Shown piece by piece: positions 17,222-25,640 of a stretch of DNA of 64,000 nucleotides. The position numbers and the translations under genes are program-made. Origin of the DNA: Phreatobacter sp. (lineage in GTDB: Bacteria; Pseudomonadota; Alphaproteobacteria; Rhizobiales; Phreatobacteraceae). The DNA is taken from NCBI RefSeq assembly GCF_016793595.1, contig NZ_JAEULY010000020.1, positions 89,350 through 153,349 of the forward strand. The letters are read 5' to 3'. Under the pieces are notes generated by a model. That model had not been told where the DNA came from, did not search any database, and saw only the letters and a program-made list of their open reading frames with translations. The stretch's first letter is position 1. Each line of letters opens with the position of its first letter.

Positions 17222-18445
17222 TTACTCGGCCGCGGCGCGGTATTCCGGCGTTTCGAGCTGCGGCAGCACCTCGCGCATGAACAGGTCGAGCTCGTCGAGC
17301 ATCACGTCCTTCGGGCACTGCGCCCAGTGCCAGATGAGCGTGATGTACTCGCAGGGTGCGTGGTCATAGATGTTGCGCCAGACGTCGCGGCTTTCCTGGA
17401 TCGTGCCGCCGACGAACAGCTCGCTCTTCTTCATGCTGTCGACCAGCGTGTTCGGGTCGCCCTGCGGCATCTGCGGGAAGAACGGCGCATAGAAATTGTG
17501 GTAGATGTCGAGATCGTACTTCCGAAGCCGCTCGTCGAATTCGCCGGGCTTGCGGGTAATGTGCGGGAAGCGGACGATGTTCTGCCGCTCGCCGAGCGCG
17601 AAGTCGTAGCCCGACTGGCGCGCGATGTCATGATAGAGCCGGACGCCGTTGGCGACCTGCTCGACCGGCGAGAAATAGGTCGGGATGAAGCCGCGCCTGG
17701 CGCAGAACTCGACGCTCTCCTTGCTCTTGGTCGTGGCGCAGAAGATCGGCGGATGCGGCCGCTGGAACGGTTTCGGCACGACCGCGATCTTGGCGACGCG
17801 GCCCTGGTCGTCCACCTCGCCCTCGACGCCGGCGAGCCGGGCGGTCCTCGCGGCCGGATAGCCCTCGATACCGCTCAGCGGATAGGGCGCCTTGTAGGTC
17901 GGGCCATCGAGCACGACGGCATCCTGCGTCCAGGCGGCGATGAGCTGCTCGACGCGTTCCTCGAACACGTCGCGGTTCTTCTGGTCGGAGGCGCTGCCGT
18001 CGGAGACGGTCGCCGCGGCGCCCGCCCATTGCCCCAGCACGTTCGCCCAGCGCGACTGGTAGCCGCGGGCAACGCCGACCCAGTAGCGGCCCTTGGTCAG
18101 GTGGTCGAGGATCGCGGTTTCCTCTGCGACGCGGATCGGATCCTGCGTTGCCATGACATAGCCGATGGCGCCGATATTGATCTTCGAGGTCTTGGCCGCC
18201 CAGTAGGCATTGAGGATGCCGGGGTTCGGTCCGACCTCGTAACCCTCGGAGTGGAAGTGATGTTCGATCGTCGAGGCGCCCCAGACGCCCATGCGCTCGG
18301 CCTCGACGACGATGTCGGTCCACTCGTGCACGACCTGCTGGTACATGTCGCGGTCCATGCCCATCGGACGCTTGGCGATGCGGTCCTCGAAACCGTCGCT
18401 CGGGAACATCGGATAGAGCTGGAGGATGACTTTCGGCCGCGCCAT
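17222..18445 (-). CDS. LLM-class flavin-dependent monooxygenase
   Basis: Bacterial-luciferase-like enzyme of 407 residues, TIM-barrel fold. Recognisable segments are VILQLYPMFPSDGF at the start, WGASTIEHHFHSEGY near residue 60, IRVAEETAILDHLTKGRYWV near 105 and KPFQRPHPPIFCATT near 225. Such enzymes use reduced FMN supplied by a separate reductase, and a flavin reductase gene lies just upstream in the same direction. GGGAGG is well placed before ATG 18445. The substrate is unknown; the adjacent Liv transporter probably imports it. Two GGCTATRA half-sites upstream point to control by the LysR regulator. Confidence 0.9.
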   Translation of the reverse strand: MARPKVILQLYPMFPSDGFEDRIAKRPMGMDRDMYQQVVHEWTDIVVEAERMGVWGASTIEHHFHSEGYEVGPNPGILNAYWAAKTSKINIGAIGYVMATQDPIRVAEETAILDHLTKGRYWVGVARGYQSRWANVLGQWAGAAATVSDGSASDQKNRDVFEERVEQLIAAWTQDAVVLDGPTYKAPYPLSGIEGYPAARTARLAGVEGEVDDQGRVAKIAVVPKPFQRPHPPIFCATTKSKESVEFCARRGFIPTYFSPVEQVANGVRLYHDIARQSGYDFALGERQNIVRFPHITRKPGEFDERLRKYDLDIYHNFYAPFFPQMPQGDPNTLVDSMKKSELFVGGTIQESRDVWRNIYDHAPCEYITLIWHWAQCPKDVMLDELDLFMREVLPQLETPEYRAAAE

Positions 18446-18513
18446 GCGTGCCTCCCTTCATGTGCTTTTTGCCGAACCATAGAGAGAATGGCCGGTCGTG
18501 AGATGAAGCCTCT

Positions 18514-18543
18514 GGCTATGAGTGTTATCGCTGCCGGCTATAA
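18514..18543 (-). promoter_or_regulatory. Pair of LysR-type half-sites upstream of the LLM gene
   Basis: Two direct copies, GGCTATGA at 18514-18521 and GGCTATAA at 18536-18543, lie 69-98 bp before the LLM start. The same GGCTATAA word forms one arm of the larger palindrome in front of the LysR gene. The second copy overlaps the end of the flavin reductase gene. The match is short, so this is a suggestion. Confidence 0.35.
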
Positions 18544-19068
18544 GGCTGCGCCCGGAGCGAGCTGCCGCATGCCGCCGGAAAAGAAGACCAGCGGGTCGCG
18601 GTCGGGAGCCTGGTCAAAGGCGTCGACACGCCCGACGAAGATGACGTGGTCGCCGCCCCAGTAGCGGTAGAGCGTGCGGCACTCGAACCGCGCGGCGACG
18701 CCCGGCAGGACCGGAATTCCCTCCGGGCCGATGTCGAGTTCCAGCCCCGCGAAGCGATCAATGCCGGAGCGCGCGAACTGGCGGGCGATGCCTTCCTGTC
18801 CGTCCGCGAGGACGTGAACGACGAAGTGCGTCGCCTCGTCAAAGGCCGGGTGGCTCGACGAGGTCAGCGACAAGCTCCAGAGCACCAGCGGCGGATCGAG
18901 CGAGAGCGACGCGAAGGAGTTGACGGTCACGCCGCAGGCCTTGCCGGACTTCGTGCGGCTGGTGACCACCGTGACGCCGGTGACGAAGCGACCGAGCGCG
19001 TCGCGCAGCGCCCGCGCGTCTGTCGGCGGCGGGGCGGTCACGACCTCTTTCATGGCAACCAGGGTCAT
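18538..19068 (-). CDS. Flavin reductase (FMN-dependent, HpaC/NtaB-like)
   Basis: Flavin reductase of 176 residues with a split-barrel FMN-binding fold. The pattern LRDALGRFVTGVTVVTSRTK, then ACGVTVNSFASLSLDPPLVLW, is the family signature, and GGDHVIFVGRVDAF follows toward the C-terminus. It passes reduced flavin to a partner oxygenase, here the LLM monooxygenase 92 bp downstream. It is divergent from the LysR gene across a 119-bp gap with a clear operator. A second ATG five codons in (19053) is also possible. Confidence 0.9.
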   Translation of the reverse strand: MTLVAMKEVVTAPPPTDARALRDALGRFVTGVTVVTSRTKSGKACGVTVNSFASLSLDPPLVLWSLSLTSSSHPAFDEATHFVVHVLADGQEGIARQFARSGIDRFAGLELDIGPEGIPVLPGVAARFECRTLYRYWGGDHVIFVGRVDAFDQAPDRDPLVFFSGGMRQLAPGAAL

Positions 19069-19136
19069 CGGGGGCTTCCTCGGCTGCGCGAGGCCCTTGT
19101 CGGCCCCGGCGACCTGAAACTAGCCGTTCCGTTGCC

Positions 19137-19178
19137 CCATAGAATGCTATAAGATCGTATGTCAGTTATAGCCTATGG
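19137..19178. promoter_or_regulatory. Operator between flavin reductase and LysR genes
   Basis: GCTATAA (19146-19152) and TTATAGC (19166-19172) form a perfect inverted repeat around 13 bp, flanked by an outer pair CCATAG (19137-19142) and CTATGG (19173-19178). LysR regulators bind such dyads, usually one turn or more long, between divergent promoters. The position next to the LysR start fits autoregulation plus control of the reductase and LLM genes. Confidence 0.65.
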
Positions 19179-19187
19179 ATATAAGTC

Positions 19188-20099
19188 TTGGACCTGCGGC
19201 ACGTCACGGCCTTCGTCGCAGCTTATGAGGAAGGCAGCATCAATCGCGCGGCCCAGCGCCTGAATCTCGCCCAGCCGAGCGTCAGCGGCATCCTCCGCGA
19301 CCTGGAGGCCGAGATGGGCACGGCGCTTCTCGAACGGCTCGCGCGCGGAGCCCATCCGACCGCCGCCGGGGAGACCTTCTACCGCCACTGCCTCAAGGTG
19401 CTCGCCGAGGTCGACGCCGCCCGCAAGTCGGTGATGGCGGGTGCCGACCGCGTCGCCGGACCGGTCAATATCGGCCTCGCGCCGACGGTCGCAAAGGGCC
19501 TGATGCCGCGGTTCATCGCGACCTATCTCGCCGATTTCCCGGACGTCCAGCTGAGGATCACCGAAGCCTTTTCCGGCCCGCTCACGGAATGGACGCTGTC
19601 GGGCGATGTCGACTTCGCGGTCGTCGCCGTGCCACCGGTCGACCGCCGGCTCGTCACCCGCCGGCTCTCGCCTGATCCCATCTTCCTGATCTCCGCGCCG
19701 GGCGGGCTCGCCGCGCGAACCAGCGGACCGTTGTCCGGCCTGCCGCCGGTGAAGATCGCCCTGCCCTCGCAGAATAACGGCCTGCGGACCATGCTCGATC
19801 GCTACATCCACTCCGTCGGGATGACCGTCGACCGGCTGGTCGAGATCGACAGCCTCCACGGCATTCTGGAGCTCCTGAAGCGCAGCGACTGGGTGACCCT
19901 CCTGTCGCTGACCTCGATCCTCAAGGAACTCGACCGTGGCGAGCTGGCGGCGCGACGCACCGACCCGCCGCTGGACCTCGAATTCTACCTCGTCCATCCC
20001 GCGAGGCGCTCGCTATCGGCCGCCGCGCGGATCTTCGTCCAGCGTCTGGAACAGGCTTTCGCCGATATGGCGACGGAGCGGGCGAGGCGCAGCCTCTAG
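19188..20099 (+). CDS. LysR-family transcriptional regulator
   Basis: Regulator of 303 residues. The N-terminal helix-turn-helix MDLRHVTAFVAAYEEGSINR followed by AAQRLNLAQPSVSGILRDLE is classic LysR, and a two-lobed effector domain follows from about residue 90. Translation appears to start at a TTG (19188), since the MDLRH beginning fits the family exactly and no ATG is in frame nearby; the ribosome site is weak. It is divergent from the flavin reductase gene, so its target is probably the monooxygenase and perhaps the Liv operon. Confidence 0.93.
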   Translation: MDLRHVTAFVAAYEEGSINRAAQRLNLAQPSVSGILRDLEAEMGTALLERLARGAHPTAAGETFYRHCLKVLAEVDAARKSVMAGADRVAGPVNIGLAPTVAKGLMPRFIATYLADFPDVQLRITEAFSGPLTEWTLSGDVDFAVVAVPPVDRRLVTRRLSPDPIFLISAPGGLAARTSGPLSGLPPVKIALPSQNNGLRTMLDRYIHSVGMTVDRLVEIDSLHGILELLKRSDWVTLLSLTSILKELDRGELAARRTDPPLDLEFYLVHPARRSLSAAARIFVQRLEQAFADMATERARRSL

Positions 20100-20113
20100 A
20101 AGCCACCGGGCGA

Positions 20114-20893
20114 TCAGAAGCCCAGCAGTCCATAGATGCGCTTGACGTAGTTGCCGAAGGGCTCGGTGGTCTTGATATCGAGCGTGCGATCGGCCGGCAG
20201 GTCGATGGTGAAGTAATCCGCCATTCGCGCCGGCCCGGCCGTCAGCACCGCGCAGCGCGCGCCGAGGAAAACCGCCTCCTGGATGGAATGGGTGACGAAC
20301 AGGATCGTCTTGCCGCTCTCGCGCCAGATGCGCAGCATTTCCAGGTTCATCTTCTCGCGCGTCAGCGCGTCGAGCGCGCCGAAGGGCTCGTCCATCAGGA
20401 TCAGCTTCGGGTCGTGCACGAGCGCCCGCGCGATGGCGGCGCGCTGCTGCATTCCGCCCGAAAGCTCGTAGGGATATTTCTGCTCGAAGCCGGCAAGACC
20501 GACCATGGCGAGCAGGTCCCGCGCCCGCTCGCGCGAGGCCTTCTTCGGCAGTCCGAGGATGTCGGCGGGCAGCAGCACATTGTCGAGAATGGTGCGCCAT
20601 TTCAGCAGCAGCGCCTGCTGGAATACCATGCCGACATCGCGCCCGGGCGTGAAGGCCATGTGGCCGTTGCCGATCCTGACTTCGCCGTCATCGGCGTCGT
20701 GCAGGCCGGCCAGAATCTTCAGCACCGTCGTCTTGCCGCAACCCGACGGGCCGACCAGCGCGACCATGTCGCCCTCGGCGACATCCATGGTCACGTTGGA
20801 GACGGCGACGAAGCGCTTGCCGCCGGTCGTGTAGGTCTTGGCGACATTGCGCAGGCGAAGCATCGGCTCGGCCGTGGTGAGCGTGTCGGTCAT
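20114..20893 (-). CDS. NitT/TauT-type ABC transporter ATPase
   Basis: ATPase of 259 residues of the nitrate/taurine/sulfonate group. Walker A is [16 protein letters not shown], the Q-loop VGMVFQQALLLKWRTILDNV is typical of SsuB/TauB, the signature is LSGGMQQRAAIARAL and Walker B LILMDEPFGALD. It is the last gene of a five-gene minus-strand operon whose first gene encodes the matching permease, with enzyme genes in between. Its ATG overlaps the previous gene by 4 bp. The binding protein is at 25641-26669 on the other strand. Confidence 0.93.
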   Translation of the reverse strand: MTDTLTTAEPMLRLRNVAKTYTTGGKRFVAVSNVTMDVAEGDMVALVGPSGCGKTTVLKILAGLHDADDGEVRIGNGHMAFTPGRDVGMVFQQALLLKWRTILDNVLLPADILGLPKKASRERARDLLAMVGLAGFEQKYPYELSGGMQQRAAIARALVHDPKLILMDEPFGALDALTREKMNLEMLRIWRESGKTILFVTHSIQEAVFLGARCAVLTAGPARMADYFTIDLPADRTLDIKTTEPFGNYVKRIYGLLGF

Positions 20894-21951
20894 GCGAGCC
20901 AGCGCTCCAGATTGGCGGCGACGAAGGCGTCGTCGGCAAGGTCGGCATGCTCGCGCGAGACGCGGTCGATCAGCGCCGACTGGCCGGGGCTCAGCCCTTC
21001 CTTCGGGTTGAGGCACCAGATGCCTTCCAGCAGGCCCTGCCGGCGCAGCACCTCGTGACAACCGGCGATGCAGCCGTGGAAATCGTTGGCGACGTCGAAG
21101 AAGGCGGCGTTGCAGTCGGTGACCCGGGCGTCGAGCGCAAGAATGTCGGCCGGAACGGCCGGCTTCGCGGCCGCCGCCTTGAGGCGCGCCAGCAGGTCCA
21201 CCGCGCCCCTGGTCCAGACCGACCAGTGGCCGAGCAGGCCGCCGCGCACGCGCACCTCCACCTGCCTGCCATCTCTCGCCGCCACGAAGGGCGTGACCAG
21301 ATCGAGGACGATGTGATCGTCATTGCCGGTATAGAAGGCGATGCGATCCTCGGCCCCCGCCGCGACGATGCCGCGGACCACGTCGAGCGTGCGGTAGCGG
21401 TTGAACGGCGCGGCCTTGATGGCGACCACGTTGTCGATGGCGCAGAACTCGGCCCAGAAGGAAGCGTCGAGGTTCATGCCGCCGACCGCCGGCTGGAGGT
21501 AGAAGCCGACCAGCGGGATCTCTTCAGCGACGCGCCGGCAATGGGCGACGATCTCGGCCTGCGTCCTGCCCTTCATCGCGGCAAGGCTCAGGAGGCCCGC
21601 GTGATAGCCGAGCGAGACGGCAAGCTTCGCCTCGCGCACCGCCTGCTCCGTCTGGCCACAGACGCCGGCGATCATCACCAGCGGCCGGTCGGTCCAGGCG
21701 CGGGCATCCTCCATGGCGGCGGCCAGAACCGGCTCATAGAGACCGACATCGCGGATTTCGAACTGCGTGGTGTGGACGCCGACCGCGAGGCCCCCGGAGC
21801 CGGCATCGACATAGTAGCGGGTGAGCGCCCGCTGCCGGCGGCGATCGAATTTCCTGGCGGCGTCGAGCGCCAGCGGATGGGCGGGGATGACCGCCCCCTG
21901 CATCAGCACGGACCGGACATCGGCTGGAATATCGTTGCGGTGAAGGCCCAT
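20890..21951 (-). CDS. Dihydrodipicolinate synthase-like aldolase family protein
   Basis: Class I aldolase-fold protein of 353 residues, longer than the usual 290-310. The Schiff-base Lys is present in VVAIKAAPFNRYRT (about residue 179) and the partner Tyr in LVGFYLQPAVGG (about 151). The substrate loop reads GSGGLAVGVHTTQFEI where true DapA has GTTGE, so the substrate is not that of lysine synthesis. An extra C-terminal domain of about 60 residues contains LLEGIWCLNPKEGLSPGQ. It probably cleaves or forms a 2-oxo acid imported by the surrounding ABC transporter. The frame extends upstream, but ATG 21951 gives a proper start. Confidence 0.85.
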   Translation of the reverse strand: MGLHRNDIPADVRSVLMQGAVIPAHPLALDAARKFDRRRQRALTRYYVDAGSGGLAVGVHTTQFEIRDVGLYEPVLAAAMEDARAWTDRPLVMIAGVCGQTEQAVREAKLAVSLGYHAGLLSLAAMKGRTQAEIVAHCRRVAEEIPLVGFYLQPAVGGMNLDASFWAEFCAIDNVVAIKAAPFNRYRTLDVVRGIVAAGAEDRIAFYTGNDDHIVLDLVTPFVAARDGRQVEVRVRGGLLGHWSVWTRGAVDLLARLKAAAAKPAVPADILALDARVTDCNAAFFDVANDFHGCIAGCHEVLRRQGLLEGIWCLNPKEGLSPGQSALIDRVSREHADLADDAFVAANLERWLA

Positions 21952-21982
21952 CGGTCGCGTTTCCCAGTCGGTATGTTGGTGG

Positions 21983-22822
21983 TCAGCCGAGTTCCGGCCC
22001 GGCAATGGCGAAGACCCGTTCCGGGTCGCCGAAGGGTTCTCGCCGCCCGAGCGCCATGCGCAGGTACGGGCGCTCCTTCGCAAAGCCTCGCTTCGCCAGA
22101 AGGTCTTCGATGATCGGCCGGCCCTCGGGCACGTCGATGAGGATCGGTCCCGGAGCGGCGGCCATGGCCGCATCCAGCAAGGCCGCGGCGGCGTCTTGGT
22201 CATCGGCCACGAGCGGGCCGATCGAGACAGCCGCGCGGCCCGGGCGGGCCAGCACGAAGCCGCTTCTCTCGGGCAAAACGAGAGCAACATCCGGCGCGCG
22301 CGCCGCCAGCCCCGCCACCAGCCCTGCGCGCGCCGCGCCGAAGGTTTCGGCATCGCGGGCGACGATCCAATCGAGATCGGCGGCCTTCGCCCGAACGATG
22401 CCCGGCGCGGCCTCGCCACCTCCCGGGCTCGTACCGCGCCAGCGCCAGAGCGGCGCGACCGGCTCGAAGCCAAGCGGCCGGTAGATGCGCTCGCCCTGTG
22501 GCGTCGCGTCGAGGACCGGTACGCGCCCGGTCTCCTGAAGCGCCGCGATAGCGCGCTTCAGGATGGCCGTGCCAAGGCCGCGCCCGCGCGCGGCCCTGGC
22601 GGTCAGGACCATGCTGATCCAGCCGAAACCGTCATAGGGTAGGATCGCGCCTGTCGCGGCGAGCATGTCCCCGTCCCGGACACCGAAGACGTTGCCCGCC
22701 CGGAAGAAGATGAGCCAATCGTCGGCCGACTGGTTCCAGCCGGCCTCCTGCGACAGCGCGAGCGCGCCTTCGAGGGCGCCCTCGTCCAGCCGCTCGACGG
22801 CGATGGTGTCAGTAGGCGCCAT
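21983..22822 (-). CDS. GNAT-family N-acetyltransferase
   Basis: Protein of 279 residues with a double GNAT plan: a complete N-terminal acetyltransferase domain with the acetyl-CoA loop [20 protein letters not shown] around residue 70, and a second, degenerate domain at the C-terminus ([14 protein letters not shown] at its end). The acceptor is unknown. It overlaps the upstream SDR-like gene by 14 bp and precedes the aldolase gene, so it belongs to the TetR-controlled catabolic operon and may acetylate an amine intermediate or its toxic relative. Confidence 0.85.
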   Translation of the reverse strand: MAPTDTIAVERLDEGALEGALALSQEAGWNQSADDWLIFFRAGNVFGVRDGDMLAATGAILPYDGFGWISMVLTARAARGRGLGTAILKRAIAALQETGRVPVLDATPQGERIYRPLGFEPVAPLWRWRGTSPGGGEAAPGIVRAKAADLDWIVARDAETFGAARAGLVAGLAARAPDVALVLPERSGFVLARPGRAAVSIGPLVADDQDAAAALLDAAMAAAPGPILIDVPEGRPIIEDLLAKRGFAKERPYLRMALGRREPFGDPERVFAIAGPELG

Positions 22823-23873
22823 CCCGCACCTCGAAATGGGTGGGCTTGCCGAGGCTCGGCTTCTCGCGGGCGACCCAATCGGCCACCCAGTCAACCATCT
22901 TGGTCAGCGGCACGACCGGGTAGCCGAACAGGCGCGCAGCCTCTGCCGCATTGTTCAGCCAGGCGGTCGGCGCTTCCTCGCCGGTGACCACCGGCGCCTT
23001 GCCGAGGCGCTCGCCGAAGACCTTGGCGAGCCAGCGCACGGAGATCGTCTCCGGCCCCGTGACGTTCAGCGGCGAGGCAGGCACCGTCGCCTGCTTCAGC
23101 GCGCGCAATGCCTGCGCGTTCGCGTCGCCCTGCCAGATGACGTTGACATGGCCCATGGTGACGTCGATGGGGCGGCCGTCGCGCACCGCGCTCGCCACGT
23201 CGAACAGCACGCCGTAGCGCAGGTCGATCGCGTAATTGAGGCGGAACAGGCGGCCCGGCGTGCCGAGCCGACCAGAGAAATAGGCCATCATCCGCTCGCG
23301 GCCGATGCAGGAATTGGCATATTCGCCCGGCGGCGTCAGCGGGCTGTCCTCGGTCGCTCCCTGCCCGGACGTGGACACGAACGGATAGACGCAGCCGGTC
23401 GAGAAGGTGACGATCCGCGAGGCGCCGAAGGCCTCGGCGACGATCGTCGGGACATGGACGTTCATCGCCCAGGTCAGCGGCTGATCGCCCTCCGCGCCGA
23501 ACTTGCGGCCGGCCATCATGATGACGTTCCGCACCTTCGGCAGCGCGTTGACGGCGCCACGGTCGAGCAGATCGCAGGCGATCGTCTCGATGCCGTGGCT
23601 CTCGAGCTCGTCCTTGAGGCCCTTCTCGCTGAACCGGGCGACGCCGTAGACGCGCTTGTCGGGAGCCGCGCGGCGGGCGAGGCGCGCCAGCGTCGGGCCC
23701 ATCTTGCCGCCGACGCCCAGCACCATGATGTCGCCGTCGATCGCCGCCAGATCGCGCGCGAGGTCGCGGCTCGGCGTGGTCATGAAATCCTCGAGCGCCT
23801 CGGCCGTCTCGAAGCGCTCGGGAAAGGACGCGGCGTCGAGCCAGGCGACGGGGTCGCGGGTCACGTCGTTCAT
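22809..23873 (-). CDS. NAD-dependent epimerase/dehydratase-like protein
   Basis: Extended SDR-type protein of 354 residues. The nucleotide loop [20 protein letters not shown] begins near residue 49, later than usual because of an N-terminal extension. The Ser/Thr position is in FSTGCVYPF. The usual catalytic YxxxK reads YANSC at the expected place ([13 protein letters not shown]), so the Lys is replaced by Cys, which should change or abolish normal SDR chemistry. The C-terminal half keeps the substrate-domain pattern [14 protein letters not shown]. It lies between the ABC permease and GNAT genes in one operon. Confidence 0.85.
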   Translation of the reverse strand: MNDVTRDPVAWLDAASFPERFETAEALEDFMTTPSRDLARDLAAIDGDIMVLGVGGKMGPTLARLARRAAPDKRVYGVARFSEKGLKDELESHGIETIACDLLDRGAVNALPKVRNVIMMAGRKFGAEGDQPLTWAMNVHVPTIVAEAFGASRIVTFSTGCVYPFVSTSGQGATEDSPLTPPGEYANSCIGRERMMAYFSGRLGTPGRLFRLNYAIDLRYGVLFDVASAVRDGRPIDVTMGHVNVIWQGDANAQALRALKQATVPASPLNVTGPETISVRWLAKVFGERLGKAPVVTGEEAPTAWLNNAAEAARLFGYPVVPLTKMVDWVADWVAREKPSLGKPTHFEVRDGAY

Positions 23874-23891
23874 GTCGGGCCTCCCGGCCGG

Positions 23892-24713
23892 TCAGGATTT
23901 GCGGGCATCGCGCGGCACGAGCCAAAGCTCGAGCGCCAGCACCGCGAGATAGAGCGCGATGCCGATGAGGGTGAGCAGGACGACGGCCATGAACATGGCG
24001 GGCGTGTCGAGCGAGGCCTGGACCTGGATCATCAGGTAGGCGAGGCCACGGTCGGAGGCGATGAATTCGCCGACCACCGCGCCGGCGACGGCGAGGATCG
24101 CCGCCACCTTCATGCCCGAGAAGATGTAGGGCAGCGAACCGGGGAGCTGGATGTAGCGGAACATCTTCCAGCGCGAACCCTTGAGCGACTTCACGAGGTC
24201 GAGCAGGTCCGGCTCCACCTCGCGCAGCCCGCGCAGCGTCGTCAGCAGGATCGGGAAGAAGCACAGCGAGAAGGTGATCAGCATGTTGGTGCCGATGCCG
24301 TAGCTGAACCAGACGATCACCAGCGGGCCCAGCGCCACCTTGGGGATCATGTTGAGCGTGACGAGCAGCGGGAAGATCGCCAGTGTCAGGATGCGCGACC
24401 AGGAGAAGACCAGCGCCAGACCGATGCCCGCAACCACGGCAAGAAGATAGCCGCCGACGATTTCGATGGTGGTGACGCGGGTATTGTCGAGCCAGGCATA
24501 ACTCGCCTTGCCGAGCGTCGCGACGATGTCGGTGGGCGCAGGCAGGACGAAGCTCGGCAGCGAGGAGAGCTTCACGCCCAGTTCCCAGACAACGAGAAGC
24601 CCGAGATGGACCGCCACCACCGCCGCCCAGCGCAGCGCCGTCGCACGGACCTCCTCCGGCGACGAAGCCGCGGTTTCCGCCGGGCGGTCTGCCTCGATTC
24701 CGGTCACCGTCAT
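23892..24713 (-). CDS. NitT/TauT-type ABC transporter permease
   Basis: Permease of 273 residues with about six helices, of the SsuC/TauC group. The coupling loop LKGSRWKMFRYIQLPGSLPY (EAA motif near residue 165) and AAILAVAGAVVGEFIASDRG are typical. It is the first gene of the operon permease, SDR-like, GNAT, aldolase-like, ATPase. A TetR-type operator lies 65 bp before its start. The cargo is unknown; this transporter class carries sulfonates, nitrate, pyrimidine precursors and aromatic acids. Confidence 0.93.
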   Translation of the reverse strand: MTVTGIEADRPAETAASSPEEVRATALRWAAVVAVHLGLLVVWELGVKLSSLPSFVLPAPTDIVATLGKASYAWLDNTRVTTIEIVGGYLLAVVAGIGLALVFSWSRILTLAIFPLLVTLNMIPKVALGPLVIVWFSYGIGTNMLITFSLCFFPILLTTLRGLREVEPDLLDLVKSLKGSRWKMFRYIQLPGSLPYIFSGMKVAAILAVAGAVVGEFIASDRGLAYLMIQVQASLDTPAMFMAVVLLTLIGIALYLAVLALELWLVPRDARKS

Positions 24714-24777
24714 GCGCCGCCTGCCTCCCGGCTGATCGCGAAGATGGCGGCACGATATGGACTAGGTCGACGCCAGT

Positions 24778-24794
24778 CAACCAGTTAGTTGATA
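24778..24794. promoter_or_regulatory. TetR-type operator, copy 1
   Basis: CAACCAGTTAGTTGATA is a near-perfect dyad (CAACCA-GT-TAGTTG, one mismatch) upstream of the permease operon. The same 17 bp with one difference occurs on the minus strand at 25544-25560. The CCA-NN-TGG core resembles the known site of the TetR-family repressor RutR. Confidence 0.7.
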
Positions 24795-24825
24795 AAATGC
24801 GACAGCGCGCACGCCGCGCCCCGCA

Positions 24826-25500
24826 CTACACCCGCAACGCTCCGAGGGCGAAGGCGATGACATGCTTGCGCCTCGCGGCGATGTTGCGGGGCGACCCCAG
24901 CTTGCGGCCGAAGATCGCCGACAGGGTCCGCCCGTTCGAGAAATAGAAATAGGACAGCGCTGCGATCGAGATGTAGATGTCGATGGGGTCGAGGTCACTG
25001 CGAAACACGCCCTCCCGCGCACCCTTGTCGAGCGTGTCGCGCATCAGCGTGACGAGCGGCGAGTGCATTTCCTTCAGCCGGCTGGATCGCTGAACATGGC
25101 GCGCGCCGTGCAGGTTCTCGTCGGCGAGCAGCGCCACGAATTCCGGGTGCCTGTGCAGATAGTCGAAGGAGAAGCCGACGAGGCGCTCCATGGCCGGCAG
25201 TGGCTCCAGATCGCCGAGATGCAGCGCGCGCTCGTGCTCGCGGATCTGCGCATAGACCGTCTCCAGCGCCGCCTGGTAGAGGTCGTCCTTGTTGCCGAAA
25301 TGGTGATAGACAAGCTGCTTGTTGACCCCCGCGCGCGCCGCGATCTCGTCGACCCGCGCGCCGGCGAAGCCCTTCTCCGCGAATTCGGCAACGGCGGCCG
25401 CGAGCAGGGCGCCCTGTGTCGCCTCCGGATCGCGCTGGCCGGCCTGCCGAACCACCTTTCGCCCGTTGCCGCTGATCATGCCTCGCGCCGGATCGAACAT
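24826..25500 (-). CDS. TetR/AcrR-family transcriptional regulator
   Basis: Regulator of 224 residues. The DNA-binding domain at residues 28-75 has AEFAEKGFAGARVDEIAARA then GVNKQLVYHHFGNKDDLYQA, a clear TetR helix-turn-helix. The C-terminal ligand domain (HRHPEFVALLADENLHGARH) resembles the YcdC/RutR group. It lies between the binding-protein gene (divergent) and the permease operon (downstream, same strand), with one operator copy on each side. It is therefore the likely repressor of the whole transporter and enzyme set; the inducer is unknown. Confidence 0.92.
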   Translation of the reverse strand: MFDPARGMISGNGRKVVRQAGQRDPEATQGALLAAAVAEFAEKGFAGARVDEIAARAGVNKQLVYHHFGNKDDLYQAALETVYAQIREHERALHLGDLEPLPAMERLVGFSFDYLHRHPEFVALLADENLHGARHVQRSSRLKEMHSPLVTLMRDTLDKGAREGVFRSDLDPIDIYISIAALSYFYFSNGRTLSAIFGRKLGSPRNIAARRKHVIAFALGALRV

Positions 25501-25543
25501 CCGGCCTCCTCGTGTCGGGCCGTCACCGTATCAGTCCATCCGG

Positions 25544-25560
25544 TATCAACCAACTGGTTG
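25544..25560. promoter_or_regulatory. TetR-type operator, copy 2
   Basis: CAACCAACTGGTTG (25547-25560) is a perfect 6-bp dyad around AC, in the 140-bp gap between the divergent TetR and binding-protein genes. Read on the minus strand it gives CAACCAGTTGGTTGATA, identical to copy 1 except one base. It could control both promoters. Confidence 0.75.
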
Positions 25561-25640
25561 TATAGTCCGCAAAACGGTGCTTCACTGAATTCTCGAAGGC
25601 CGTCGGCATGGTGCCGGGGCGGACATTCGAGGTAGTCGCC

